DNA of 57,979 nt from an uncultured Flavobacteriales bacterium (GCA_905478555.1 CAJQIZ010000028.1:1-57979), one strand, 5' to 3'. Positions 36,520-44,876 are shown, numbered from the stretch's first letter. Notes: generated from the letters alone by a model not told the origin. Numbers and translations: made by a program.

Positions 36520-37217
36520 CAGCAAAGGGATTGAAAATGACTTTCAATATCTAGTTTTTCTTTTTTATATTCTGAAATTAACTTATCAGAAACAATTTCG
36601 CCTTTGTTAATTATTACAACTCTATTACATATTTTTTCTACTTCTTGAAGGATATGAGTAGAGAGTAAAACAGTTTTATCTTTTCCAACTTCCTTTATTA
36701 ATTTCCTCACTTCTTCCAACTGGTTTGGATCTAGTCCTGTAGTAGGTTCATCTAAAATAAGTACTTCCGGATTGTGAAGTAAAGCAGCTACAAGTCCAAC
36801 TCTTTGTTGGTATCCTTTACTTAATTCTCCTATGGTTTTGTGTTGTTCGCTTTGTAATCCTACTTTTTGTATCATTTGTTCTATTCTCTGTTTTTTATCT
36901 TCTATTTTATAGATAGAAGCAACAAAATTCAGGTATTCTTTTATGTACATTTCCTTGTATAGAGGATTGTTTTCTGGGAGATAACCAATTCTTTTTTTAG
37001 ACTCATTTTCTAGCTCTGCAGTATTGAATTTGCAAACCTTTACAGTTCCACTATCTTGAGAAATATAGGAACTTATAATTTTCATTAATGTAGATTTTCC
37101 CGCTCCATTTGGGCCTAAAAAACCGACAATTTCTCCTTTTTCTATTTCTAAGGAAACATCAGAAAGTGCTATTTGATTTCCGTAAGATTTATTTATGTTT
37201 TGTATAAAGATGGACAT
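36516..37217 (-). CDS. GldA-like ABC transporter ATPase
   Basis: A 233-residue ATP-binding subunit. The Walker A loop GPNGAGKST is at residues 35-43. IGYLPENNPLY, the signature LSKGYQQRVGL and Walker B VLILDEPTTGLDP match GldA of gliding bacteria very closely. GldA proteins usually run to about 300 residues; this one stops right after the ATPase core and lacks the C-terminal extension. The GldF/GldG membrane partners are not in the window. It follows the SIMPL gene by two bases. An unrelated ABC exporter of the same class is possible. Confidence 0.78.
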   Translation of the reverse strand: MSIFIQNINKSYGNQIALSDVSLEIEKGEIVGFLGPNGAGKSTLMKIISSYISQDSGTVKVCKFNTAELENESKKRIGYLPENNPLYKEMYIKEYLNFVASIYKIEDKKQRIEQMIQKVGLQSEQHKTIGELSKGYQQRVGLVAALLHNPEVLILDEPTTGLDPNQLEEVRKLIKEVGKDKTVLLSTHILQEVEKICNRVVIINKGEIVSDKLISEYKKEKLDIESHFQSLCC

Positions 37218-37219
37218 AA

Positions 37220-37990
37220 TTAGTTTATCGCGTATCTTTGTTTTACATTTACAAATGCAGTTTTGTATTTGTTTTTAGTGTTAAGTGTTCCACCCCAAGA
37301 AAAACTATCTTCAGAGTTTTTTCCTAAAATTTGAAATACTCCAATAGATGTTTCTAATAAATCTCCTAAAAACCCTCCTCCACCTTTTACTGCCGTTTCT
37401 GCTCTTAATAAACCATCTTTTGCAGCCGCTTCAATCATTTCAATTTTAAGATCTCCTAAATGGGAGTAATAATAATCTGGGGCAAAGGAATTAATGTTTA
37501 TTTCTTGTTCAATTAAATCAGTTACTTCATTAGCAACTCCTTCTAACAAGTTTACATTTGTTGATGATACTCCTAAATATTGAGTTAGGGAGTATCCGTT
37601 AAATATCTTTTCACTATCTACTTTATCTCCATCATTATTATATCTGCTTTTGTAATAGTATTCTTTATTAATATCAATAGATTTAAATGTAATTTCATCT
37701 TCTTTTACTCCTTTAGATATAAGATATGCTTTGATAGTTTTTTTATCATTTTTTATCTGTGCGTAAGCTGTTTTTAAATTCATATCTTTTTTTGAAAATG
37801 AAGCAGACCATACAATTAGGTCAGAAGTAAACTCCATAGAGGAAGAACCTGTTACAGAAATATCATCTTTTACTTTTTTTCCTTTGTAAAAATAAGGAAG
37901 TCCATTTGCTAGTATTCCAAGTGTTGAATAGATAAAGACAGATAGAACAATAGATAGTCCTATTACTTTATAAGATGTTAATTTTTTCAT
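37220..37990 (-). CDS. SIMPL-domain (DUF541) membrane-anchored protein
   Basis: A 256-residue protein with an N-terminal membrane segment (about 9-30) and an extracytoplasmic SIMPL domain. Family features are VTGSSSMEFTSDLIVWSASF, a TAYAQIKNDKKTIKAYLISKGVKEDEI helix, and AAAKDGLLRAETAV. Its role is unknown; relatives have been linked to stress or envelope functions. It is transcribed with the gldA-like ATPase. A TAnnTTTG box (TATTTTTG, 38021-38014) lies before the start. Confidence 0.8.
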   Translation of the reverse strand: MKKLTSYKVIGLSIVLSVFIYSTLGILANGLPYFYKGKKVKDDISVTGSSSMEFTSDLIVWSASFSKKDMNLKTAYAQIKNDKKTIKAYLISKGVKEDEITFKSIDINKEYYYKSRYNNDGDKVDSEKIFNGYSLTQYLGVSSTNVNLLEGVANEVTDLIEQEININSFAPDYYYSHLGDLKIEMIEAAAKDGLLRAETAVKGGGGFLGDLLETSIGVFQILGKNSEDSFSWGGTLNTKNKYKTAFVNVKQRYAIN

Positions 37991-38138
37991 TGAAAAATAT
38001 TTTTTAATAAAACCAAAAATACAATTAATTATTTTGTTTTTATAGTTGTAACAAAATTATTAAAGAATAAATAAAAGTATTGATTAAGTAATCTCTATGC
38101 ATATTTTCTTATTTTCGCATAATTATAAATTAGATGAA

Positions 38139-38489
38139 ATGAAAAAAATACAATTATTCTTAATACTAACCTTTACAGTTTTATCTATTAGTTTATGTGC
38201 TCAAAAAGTAAAATATCAAAAAACTAATTTTCTAGTTTCTGGAAATTGCGAAATGTGTAAAACTAAAATTGATTCTGCAGCAAAATCAGTAGAAGGTGTA
38301 AAAAATTCAAGTTGGAATGTGGTAAATAGGAAGATGAAAGTTAAGTTTAATCCTGAAATAACTAGTATAGATCAGATACAAAAAGCTATAGCTACAATAG
38401 GTTACGACACTGAAAAATTTAGAGCAGATGATGAGGTTTATGATAAACTACATTATTGTTGCAAATACCAACGAGAAGAAAAAAAATAA
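38139..38489 (+). CDS. Secreted heavy-metal-associated (HMA) domain protein
   Basis: A 116-residue exported protein. I use the start at 38139, which gives a clean signal peptide (MKKIQLFLILTFTVLSISLCAQ); an in-frame ATG 14 codons upstream does not. The HMA fold has the metal-binding GNCEMCKTKID (Cys37, Cys40), VNRKMKVKFNPEI and IQKAIATIGYDTEKF. A second thiol site is present near the C-terminus: HYCCKY, Cys107/Cys108. It probably binds copper(I) or a similar soft metal in the periplasm. It is the first gene of a tight three-gene cluster with a thioredoxin and an outer-membrane protein. Confidence 0.85.
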   Translation: MKKIQLFLILTFTVLSISLCAQKVKYQKTNFLVSGNCEMCKTKIDSAAKSVEGVKNSSWNVVNRKMKVKFNPEITSIDQIQKAIATIGYDTEKFRADDEVYDKLHYCCKYQREEKK

Positions 38490-38496
38490 AAAAAAC

Positions 38497-39276
38497 ATGA
38501 AAAAATATATTTTTAAAAGCTTACTATTAATGTTTGTAACAAACATTTCATTTGCTCAAACTACTGCTTCCGATTTTACTACTGATGATTGTGATGGAGT
38601 TTCTCACAATTTATTTGATGAATTGAATGATGGTAATGTAATAGTTATTTCTTGGGTAATGCCATGTGGTCCTTGTGCTACTCATTCGTTACCAGCGTAT
38701 TCTGCAGTGCAATCTTTTTCGGGCTCTCATCCTGGCAAAGTTCACTTTTACCTTGCGGATGATTTTGCTAATACTAGCTGTGCTGATTTAACTAGTTGGG
38801 GAAATAGTAATAGTATGCCTTTAAGTACTACATTCTCTTCTTCAGATGTAAATATGGGAGGCTATGGAACTCCAGGAATGCCCAAGGTTGTAGTTCTAGG
38901 AGGTTCTAATCATCAAATTTATCTTAATGAAAATAGTAATAAGATAAACTTTTCGGCTGTGCAAATTGCAATTGATAGTGCTCTAAATAATTTTGTTGCT
39001 TCAACTAATGAGTTACAGTCCGCTTTTCAATTAAATCTGTTTCCTAATCCAACACAAGAAAAGTTAACAGTAAATTATCATTTAAACTCAAATGAGAACG
39101 TTACATTTGATATTATTGATTTATTAGGGAAGAAGGTGAAAAGTATTAGTATTTCTAATTCTGTTGGTGTAAATACAATAGATATTGATGTTAGTGATCT
39201 TCTTTCTGCAAATTATGTTTTAAAACTTCATACTTCAGAAAGAACAGAAATTTTGAAATTCACGATTAGTAAGTAA
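38497..39276 (+). CDS. Secreted thioredoxin-fold protein with T9SS sorting domain
   Basis: A 259-residue protein starting at the signal peptide MKKYIFKSLLLMFVTNISFAQ (start chosen at 38497; an in-frame ATG 23 codons upstream overlaps the HMA gene). The thioredoxin-like domain has a CGPC site (Cys57, Cys60, VMPCGPCATHS) and a cis-Pro candidate at GTPGMPKVV. The C-terminal ~80 residues are a type A T9SS sorting domain (LFPNPTQEKLTVNY, IIDLLGKKVKS, ANYVLKLHT). It should therefore be exported to the cell surface or medium. It starts eight bases after the HMA gene. Confidence 0.87.
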   Translation: MKKYIFKSLLLMFVTNISFAQTTASDFTTDDCDGVSHNLFDELNDGNVIVISWVMPCGPCATHSLPAYSAVQSFSGSHPGKVHFYLADDFANTSCADLTSWGNSNSMPLSTTFSSSDVNMGGYGTPGMPKVVVLGGSNHQIYLNENSNKINFSAVQIAIDSALNNFVASTNELQSAFQLNLFPNPTQEKLTVNYHLNSNENVTFDIIDLLGKKVKSISISNSVGVNTIDIDVSDLLSANYVLKLHTSERTEILKFTISK

Positions 39277-39283
39277 TCATAAT

Positions 39284-40276
39284 ATGCGTATTTTATTTGT
39301 TGTATTTTTTAGTTCTCTCTCTTATTTTATATATGCGCAAGGCTGTTGCTCAGGTGGAGCAGGTAGTCCCATTGCCGGCTGTGCAGCTACTGGTGTTTTG
39401 CAGGAAAATCAAATGGAGATTTCTGTAAATTTTCAATCTAACCAATCCAATACATTTTATTCTGAGAGTAATATTACAGATCCACTTTTTAATAATCTTA
39501 CAAATGATTATTTATTTTTCAGATCAGATTATGGAATAAGTAAGAAACTTACATTATCCTTAGCTACAGGCTATTATTTAAATAAATCGTTAATTGAAAC
39601 TGATAATTCAGACACTATTTCTTCTAAAGGATTAGGAGATTTAATTATTTTCCCAAGATATAGTGTTTATAATAAAATTTCTAATTTTAAGAGAACTGAA
39701 ATAGCTTTAGGTTTAGGTCTGAAAATGCCTTTAGGAACACATAAGGATTCTACATTAGTATATTCTGATGAATGGATAGGAGATATTTATTCTTTAAATC
39801 CTCCAACAGTTCAAACTACAAATGGTTCTAATGATTTTATGTTTTATTCTTTCTTTTTTCAGGAATATCAGAAAAGAAAATTAAGATTATTTATGACTAC
39901 TTTGTATGTTGATAAAGGGTTTAACTCTTTGGGAATTAAGTATGGGGATTATGCGAGTTTAGGATTGTTTGCTTCTAAAACAATTTTAAGGAACTGGGGT
40001 TTAACCACACAGATAAAATTAGAGAGAGTAGGCAGGATACAGTCTGCTAAAAATGTTGATTTAATAGTTTACAATATAGACCCTAATTCAACCGGAAGTA
40101 AGAAAGTATTTTTCACTCCGCAATTAAGTTATTCTCAAAATGGTATAACTGTTTTTGCAACATCTGAAATTCCATTATATCAATATTTAAATGGCACACA
40201 AGTTGGTTCTCAAAATCAGTTTACTGTTGGTATGAATTATCGGTTTCTAATTAAGAAAAATAAAATTATTCAATAA
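39284..40276 (+). CDS. Cysteine-rich outer-membrane beta-barrel protein
   Basis: A 330-residue protein with a signal peptide (ending YAQ) directly followed by GCCSGGAGSPIAGCAATG, a Cys/Gly-rich N-terminal segment (Cys21, Cys22, Cys33) kept in related Bacteroidota proteins. The remainder alternates in beta-strand style with many aromatic ends (FTVGMNYRFLIKKNK), consistent with an outer-membrane barrel of the transporter-like type. The function is unknown. It lies eight bases after the T9SS thioredoxin, and the exposed Cys pair suggests a role in metal or thiol handling with the two genes before it. Confidence 0.7.
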   Translation: MRILFVVFFSSLSYFIYAQGCCSGGAGSPIAGCAATGVLQENQMEISVNFQSNQSNTFYSESNITDPLFNNLTNDYLFFRSDYGISKKLTLSLATGYYLNKSLIETDNSDTISSKGLGDLIIFPRYSVYNKISNFKRTEIALGLGLKMPLGTHKDSTLVYSDEWIGDIYSLNPPTVQTTNGSNDFMFYSFFFQEYQKRKLRLFMTTLYVDKGFNSLGIKYGDYASLGLFASKTILRNWGLTTQIKLERVGRIQSAKNVDLIVYNIDPNSTGSKKVFFTPQLSYSQNGITVFATSEIPLYQYLNGTQVGSQNQFTVGMNYRFLIKKNKIIQ

Positions 40277-40289
40277 TTCTTCCAACTAA

Positions 40290-40724
40290 CTAAAAACATG
40301 GATTATAACTGTAACTATTGGAGTTGTGATCAATTGTAAAGTTAAATTTTCTCGAATCTTTTCCTCTTGTGTACTCCACATAATCCCAATTTCCAGAATG
40401 AGTTAACCTGTATTCTCCATTCACTTTCTCTTGATACATTTCGTTATAATATTTTACTAATACTGGATAAGGACCACCTGGATTTTCATTTTCTACTCTT
40501 ATAAAAATCAAATCCATAGAAGAATTCATTCCTTTATATTTTACATTTAACGCTCTTCCTTTATTATTAAAACCTATCGATAAGTTTAAGCTAGATCCAT
40601 TATCTTCATTATAACATATGTAATAGCTTACAGTATCAGAAGAATCAACTGTTGTTACTTGTGCCTGCGTATGTATTCCAAAAGTAACTAATACTGCTAT
40701 CAGAATTTTTTTCATCTTATTCAT
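40290..40724 (-). CDS. Small secreted protein of unknown function
   Basis: A 144-residue protein with a signal peptide (MKKILIAVLVTFGIHTQAQ; that Met is three codons in, at 40715, and may be the true start). The mature part has two cysteines and many Tyr/Asn residues (DTVSYYICYNEDN, YNEMYQEKVNGEYRLT). I do not recognise the family. A full -7 box (TAAATTTG, 40736-40729) lies five bases before the annotated start, which favours the internal start or a leaderless message. It is convergent with the cysteine-rich barrel gene. Confidence 0.65.
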   Translation of the reverse strand: MNKMKKILIAVLVTFGIHTQAQVTTVDSSDTVSYYICYNEDNGSSLNLSIGFNNKGRALNVKYKGMNSSMDLIFIRVENENPGGPYPVLVKYYNEMYQEKVNGEYRLTHSGNWDYVEYTRGKDSRKFNFTIDHNSNSYSYNPCF

Positions 40725-40823
40725 AAGGCAAATTTACATAAAATTTACGGAAAATATAAAGAGATAAAGGAAGTGGTATAAAGATTACAACCTTAGACTA
40801 AATATTTTCTGAAAAATAGGAAA

Positions 40824-40866
40824 TAAGAACCGTAAGGTCCACCCAAAATCAACTCACTCATTTGAG
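40824..40866 (+). repeat. Degenerate copy of the tRNA-3'-end/terminator repeat
   Basis: GAACCGTAAGGTCCACCC, AAAATCAACTCACTC and TTTGAG follow the order of the element at 221-278 (GGACCGAAAGGTCCACCA, AAAAGAAACCCACTC, GAGTGGG), but the terminator stem has decayed to about four pairs. It lies upstream of the 81-residue gene and in the same orientation as the copy at 41163. Confidence 0.5.
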
Positions 40867-40892
40867 GAAATAGAAAATAACAACTATCTTTG
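40862..40892 (+). promoter_or_regulatory. Promoter of the 81-residue membrane protein gene
   Basis: TTG (40862-40864), a 20-base spacer and TATCTTTG (40885-40892) match TTG...TAnnTTTG. The -33 element lies in the end of the decayed repeat copy. Confidence 0.55.
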
Positions 40893-40912
40893 TAAAAATA
40901 AATAGAAAATAA

Positions 40913-41158
40913 ATGATTAAAAAATATTTAGGAATAGTTGGATTTCTTCTTGCATTTGCTGGAATAACCACCTCAGCTTTATACAAGTTTTATGGAATAG
41001 ACACAGAACCTCTTTTAGAAATTTCATTCTTTGTATGGATAACCACATTGACAATTAGTGGTGAGATAAATAAGGAAAATCCTAAAAAGTGGTGGATATA
41101 TACAGTCTCAATTTTATCACTTATGGTAATTTGTGTTCTGCTATTTGTTAATTTTTAA
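40913..41158 (+). CDS. Small membrane protein of unknown function
   Basis: An 81-residue protein with three hydrophobic stretches (about 5-24, 33-50 and 62-80), of which at least the first and last should be membrane helices. A short charged loop, EINKENPKKWW, lies between the second and third. No family is recognised. It has a good promoter, and its stop is followed directly by a decayed copy of the htrA-type repeat. It is bracketed by two direct copies of that element. Confidence 0.6.
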   Translation: MIKKYLGIVGFLLAFAGITTSALYKFYGIDTEPLLEISFFVWITTLTISGEINKENPKKWWIYTVSILSLMVICVLLFVNF

Positions 41159-41359
41159 TTTAAAAAAGTTCGAACTTAGGATCGTAAAGCAAAAAATAAA
41201 CCCAATCTTTTTGAAACATCCTAATACATCTACATATTTTGTAAAAGGTGCAAGGGCTGGGTCATTAGTGTTTGGGTTGGGATTAATAGTAAAACAAACT
41301 GTGTTTTGTGCAATTCCTAAAATTGGAAATACAAATAAAAGCGAGAGTAGTTTTTTCAT
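41141..41359 (-). pseudogene. Truncated exported protein remnant
   Basis: The reading frame begins with a clean signal peptide (MKKLLSLLFVFPILGIAQ) and ~30 mature residues (NTVCFTINPNPNTNDPALAPF, TKYVDVLGCF) that look like the start of a conserved flavobacterial secreted protein. It then runs into unrelated residues (KKIGFIFCFTILSSNFF) encoded antisense to the decayed repeat at 41163-41213. A -7 box (TATATTTG, 41389-41382) remains. I read it as a gene whose 3' part was lost, with the repeat at the break. It could still be translated as a 72-residue peptide. Confidence 0.6.
41163..41213 (+). repeat. Degenerate copy of the tRNA-3'-end/terminator repeat
   Basis: AAAAAAGTTCGAACTTAGGA, TCGTAAAG, CAAAAAATAAACCCAATC and TTTTTG align in order with AAAAAAGTTCGAAATTAGGA, CCGAAAGG, CCAAAAAGAAACCCACTC and GTTTTTG of the element behind htrA. 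The 3' arm of the terminator hairpin is missing. Like the htrA copy it begins directly after a stop codon. Confidence 0.55.
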
Positions 41360-41404
41360 AATTAATAGTTTTTCTAATTGTCAAATATAAGAAAAATCTA
41401 ATTG

Positions 41405-41412
41405 TATATTTG
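41405..41412 (+). promoter_or_regulatory. -7 box immediately before rsgA
   Basis: TATATTTG is a full match and ends five bases before the rsgA ATG. A TTG at 41378-41380 is 24 bases upstream, a long spacer. It is divergent from an equal box (41389-41382) for the truncated gene. Confidence 0.45.
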
Positions 41413-41417
41413 CTGAA

Positions 41418-42344
41418 ATGAATGGAGTAGTAATAAAATCGACCGGAAGTTGGTATTTAGTAAAATCAGAAGGTGATGATTTGCTAGAATGCAGATTGAA
41501 AGGAAAGTTCCGAATAAAAGGAATTAAAAGTACTAATCCTATAGTGGTTGGAGATAAAGTGAAAGTAGAAAAATCGGATGATTCTTTTATGATTGTAAAA
41601 TTATATGACAGAAAAAACTCCATAGTTCGTAAGTCGGTGAACCTGTCCAAACAAACACATATTATTGCTTCTAATATAGACCAAGCAATCTTAATGGCTA
41701 CTTTAATAAACCCTATTACCACTACCACTTTTATAGATAGATTTTTAGTTTCTGCAAATGCCTTTGGAGTAGATGTAATTTTACTTTTTAATAAAACAGA
41801 TTTGTATAATAAACAAGAAATAGAATTGCAAGATGAACTTATTTCTGTGTATGAAAACATAGGATATAAATGTATTTCTGTATCTACAATTAAAGATGAT
41901 TTGGAGGGGGTAAAATCTTTAATGAAAGGAAAAATAAATCTTATTTCAGGTCATTCGGGAGTAGGGAAATCTACTTTGATAAATAAGTTGCAGCCCGATT
42001 TGAATATTAATACCAAAGAGATTTCTAACAGTTATAATCAAGGGCAACATACCACAACTTTTTCTGAGCTTCACGAGCTAGATTTTGGTGCTTCTATTAT
42101 TGATACTCCTGGAATTAGGGGGTTCGGTTTAGTGGAGATTGAAAAAAAAGAAATCGGAAATTATTTTCCGGAATTTTTCAAGTTGAAGAGAGAATGTAAA
42201 TTTCATAATTGTATTCATCTGAACGAACCAAATTGTGGAGTAAAAGAAGCTGTAATAAAAGATGAAATAGCAGAAAGCAGATATTTTAGCTATTTAGGAA
42301 TGTTGGAGGAAGAAGAGGAGAATTATAGAACAAATGGATATTAG
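41418..42344 (+). CDS. rsgA: Ribosome small-subunit-dependent GTPase A
   Basis: A 308-residue circularly permuted GTPase that helps mature the 30S subunit. An OB-fold N-terminus is followed by G4 (LLFNKTDLYN), then G1 (GHSGVGKSTLIN) and G3 (IIDTPGIRGFG). The permuted order is diagnostic. The C-terminal zinc motif is present: CKFHNCIHLNEPNCGV (Cys, Cys/His and Cys ligands). The dtd gene starts at the next base after its stop. Confidence 0.95.
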   Translation: MNGVVIKSTGSWYLVKSEGDDLLECRLKGKFRIKGIKSTNPIVVGDKVKVEKSDDSFMIVKLYDRKNSIVRKSVNLSKQTHIIASNIDQAILMATLINPITTTTFIDRFLVSANAFGVDVILLFNKTDLYNKQEIELQDELISVYENIGYKCISVSTIKDDLEGVKSLMKGKINLISGHSGVGKSTLINKLQPDLNINTKEISNSYNQGQHTTTFSELHELDFGASIIDTPGIRGFGLVEIEKKEIGNYFPEFFKLKRECKFHNCIHLNEPNCGVKEAVIKDEIAESRYFSYLGMLEEEEENYRTNGY

Positions 42345-42797
42345 ATGAGAGTAGTTATCCAAAGAGTAAGCAAATCTGCTGTTGTTATTGATGATGCAAA
42401 AGTTGCGTCTATAAATGAAGGATTATTGATACTTTTAGGAATTGAAATGGGAGATACAAAAGACGATGCTGTTTGGCTTGCAAACAAGATTTCTAAACTC
42501 CGAATATTTTCAGATGAAGAAGGGATAATGAATAAATCTATTTTAGAAGTTAATGCTGAGGTAATTGTAGTGAGTCAGTTTACCTTACATGCTAAAACTA
42601 AAAAAGGAAATAGACCTTCTTATATAAAAGCGGCTATGTCAGAACAAGCAATTCCCTTATACGAGCAATTTAAAAAGGACTTATCTCTATCCATTGGGAA
42701 TGAAGTTCAATCAGGTAAATTTGGTGCAAATATGCAAGTGAGTCTTATTAATGATGGACCGGTTACCATATTAATTGATACAAAAAATAAGGAATAA
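42345..42797 (+). CDS. dtd: D-aminoacyl-tRNA deacylase
   Basis: A 150-residue enzyme that removes D-amino acids and glycine mischarged onto tRNA. It has the start MRVVIQRVSKSAVVID, the catalytic SQFTLHAKTKKGNRPSY motif, and the NDGPVTILID motif near the C-terminus. Length and motifs are exactly those of the family. It is immediately adjacent to rsgA (TAG then ATG), so the two are one operon. Confidence 0.95.
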   Translation: MRVVIQRVSKSAVVIDDAKVASINEGLLILLGIEMGDTKDDAVWLANKISKLRIFSDEEGIMNKSILEVNAEVIVVSQFTLHAKTKKGNRPSYIKAAMSEQAIPLYEQFKKDLSLSIGNEVQSGKFGANMQVSLINDGPVTILIDTKNKE

Positions 42798-42825
42798 AAA
42801 TAAGGTTTTAATTCTATCCTTAAAA

Positions 42826-44736
42826 TTATAAATTAATCTTAAGTCCAACTCTGTACCATCTTCCAATTTGAGGTACCATTCCATAATCAACATATTTTGT
42901 ATTTAATAAGTTATTTATTTCTAGATATAATATGTTTGATCTGAGTATTTGATAAGATGCTCTTGAAGAAATTAACCAAATTGGATTATATGTGAACTCT
43001 TCTTCAAACTGATTTTTATATGTTCCTGCCCTTTCTTGATAAGATGATCTCCAATTAATTCTAAATTTTTCTCCAATAAACTGTCTAGCAGTTAATGAGA
43101 AATTCCTTTTTAAGTGATCAATAGTATATTTTGATTGGAAACTTTCAGTATTTGCGTCAATTTCATTTTTAGAATAATTTATTCCAATTACTGAAATAGG
43201 TAAATTAGTATTTAATAATTTATTAATATCTATTTTTGAACTAAATTCATAACCGCTTACATTTAAAGTTTTGATATTTGCTGTTCTCCAAATACTATCT
43301 CCTTCAGTAATTACCCAATCAATCATATCTTCACCTTTTCTATTATAAAAAGTAAGTGTTGTTTTATGGATTTTATTATTCCAATTAACACCTAATTCCT
43401 TATTTGTCGAATGTTCTGCAACTAAATATTCATTTCCTTGATTTATTGGATCTGTATAATAAAGTTCAGTATAGTTTGGAGCTCTCATTGATTTGTTATT
43501 AGAAGCGAAAATCTTTATGCCATCTGTTATTTTATAAGACAAATCAATTCCTGGGAAAAAATCATTTCCATATCTAGAATCAATGTTCATCATAATACCA
43601 GTAGAAATAGATAAATTAGAAAAAATCATGTTTTTTTCTGTAAATATATTAGTTGTTGTTCTAGATTCTCCTTTAGTGTAAGAGTTTAAACTGTCTATTT
43701 CTATAGGACTATCCAAATCATTTCCTAATCTGTTACTTATAATATTATCTGTTCTTATTTCCATTCCAATGACATTTGTACCTGTTTTTGTTTTTTGTAT
43801 TATATTAAAATCTATTCCGAATACATTTGTTTTATGGAAATTATGATACCATTCAGGATTCTCCCTAAACAATATAAATTCATCATTATGTTTTCTCCAA
43901 TATAATTTATTTTCTATACTTATATCTCCTTCTGTTTTGATTTGTAAAGAAGAAAATGTAGTTTTTGTTTTTTCGAATTGATTAGGATATTTATCTGTAT
44001 AAAAACTAAATGCTCCAAATTCTTTATCAGTATATCCAACATTAAATAAAGTGTTAATTCCGTTATTAGCTGTACTCGTTTGATAGTAGAAATTATTAAT
44101 TTTATAATCCATATTTAATGAATCTGGTATAGTGTCATGTAAATTAAACCCATCACTTACCTTATTATTTATTGAGATATTATGATTAGTATTTTTTATT
44201 TTCAAATTATAATTAAATTCTGTATTTATATATCCATTTTCCCCAGTACTTATATTAATAGATTTTCCTCCTTCTTTTTTAGTAATAACATTTATTACTC
44301 CTGTATAGGCGTAGTTTCCAAAAATTCTACTTGCTCCTCCTGTCATAATTTCAATTCTTTCAACTTGCTCTAAACTAAGTGGTAAATCCATAGTATGATG
44401 TCCAGTTTGTGGATCATTCAATTTAACTCCGTTTAACATTACTAATACTTGTTCGAATGTACCACCTCTTATACTGATATCTGTTTGCACTCCCTGTCCG
44501 CATCTTTGTCTCATATCTATATTTATTGCGTATTCTAATAAATCTTCAATTGTCTGAACAGGAGCGTTTTCAATTTCTTCTAAAGAGATAATGTGTACAT
44601 TTGTTATATTTTCTTTTGAGGAGGCTCTGTTAGAAGATACTATTACTTCATTAATATCTATACTAATTGATTCTTGTGCAATTAAAAAATTGGTTGAGAG
44701 TGCAATTGCAACAAGTGTTTTTACTAATTTTTTCAT
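42826..44736 (-). CDS. TonB-dependent outer-membrane receptor
   Basis: A 636-residue receptor with a signal peptide (ending LIAQ), a TonB-box-like region (ISIDINEVIVSSNR), a plug domain (about 45-150, with VQTIEDLLEYAI, DISIRGGTFEQVLVMLNGVKLNDPQTG) and a 22-strand-type barrel ending in YRVGLKINL. The plug and short barrel resemble BtuB-like vitamin or siderophore receptors, but no ligand can be named. No cobalamin riboswitch was seen in the 140-base AT-rich leader. There is no SusD partner. Its energy supply would be ExbBD-TonB. Confidence 0.87.
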   Translation of the reverse strand: MKKLVKTLVAIALSTNFLIAQESISIDINEVIVSSNRASSKENITNVHIISLEEIENAPVQTIEDLLEYAINIDMRQRCGQGVQTDISIRGGTFEQVLVMLNGVKLNDPQTGHHTMDLPLSLEQVERIEIMTGGASRIFGNYAYTGVINVITKKEGGKSINISTGENGYINTEFNYNLKIKNTNHNISINNKVSDGFNLHDTIPDSLNMDYKINNFYYQTSTANNGINTLFNVGYTDKEFGAFSFYTDKYPNQFEKTKTTFSSLQIKTEGDISIENKLYWRKHNDEFILFRENPEWYHNFHKTNVFGIDFNIIQKTKTGTNVIGMEIRTDNIISNRLGNDLDSPIEIDSLNSYTKGESRTTTNIFTEKNMIFSNLSISTGIMMNIDSRYGNDFFPGIDLSYKITDGIKIFASNNKSMRAPNYTELYYTDPINQGNEYLVAEHSTNKELGVNWNNKIHKTTLTFYNRKGEDMIDWVITEGDSIWRTANIKTLNVSGYEFSSKIDINKLLNTNLPISVIGINYSKNEIDANTESFQSKYTIDHLKRNFSLTARQFIGEKFRINWRSSYQERAGTYKNQFEEEFTYNPIWLISSRASYQILRSNILYLEINNLLNTKYVDYGMVPQIGRWYRVGLKINL

Positions 44737-44876
44737 TTTTTTTATTAGTATTTATGAAGAATTATTTTGTTTATCTTTCTTAAAATATATTGTTCTCTCT
44801 TTTGTACTAAAGGAAATATTTCATTTTAAAAAAGAAAAAATATATAACTATTTTTAATTGTTCTATACACATCTAT

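Noticed and set aside
38097-38138. Upstream ATG for the HMA protein gene
   Set aside because: Starting there places 14 extra residues before the signal peptide; the ATG at 38139 gives a normal exported N-terminus.
42797-42826. Inverted repeat between dtd and the receptor gene as a bidirectional terminator
   Set aside because: Only four to six A/T-rich pairs can form, too weak to support the call.
44737-44876. Leader of the TonB-dependent receptor as a possible cobalamin riboswitch
   Set aside because: The receptor looks BtuB-like, but the leader is AT-rich and shows no B12-box (GCCACTG-like) or other conserved core.
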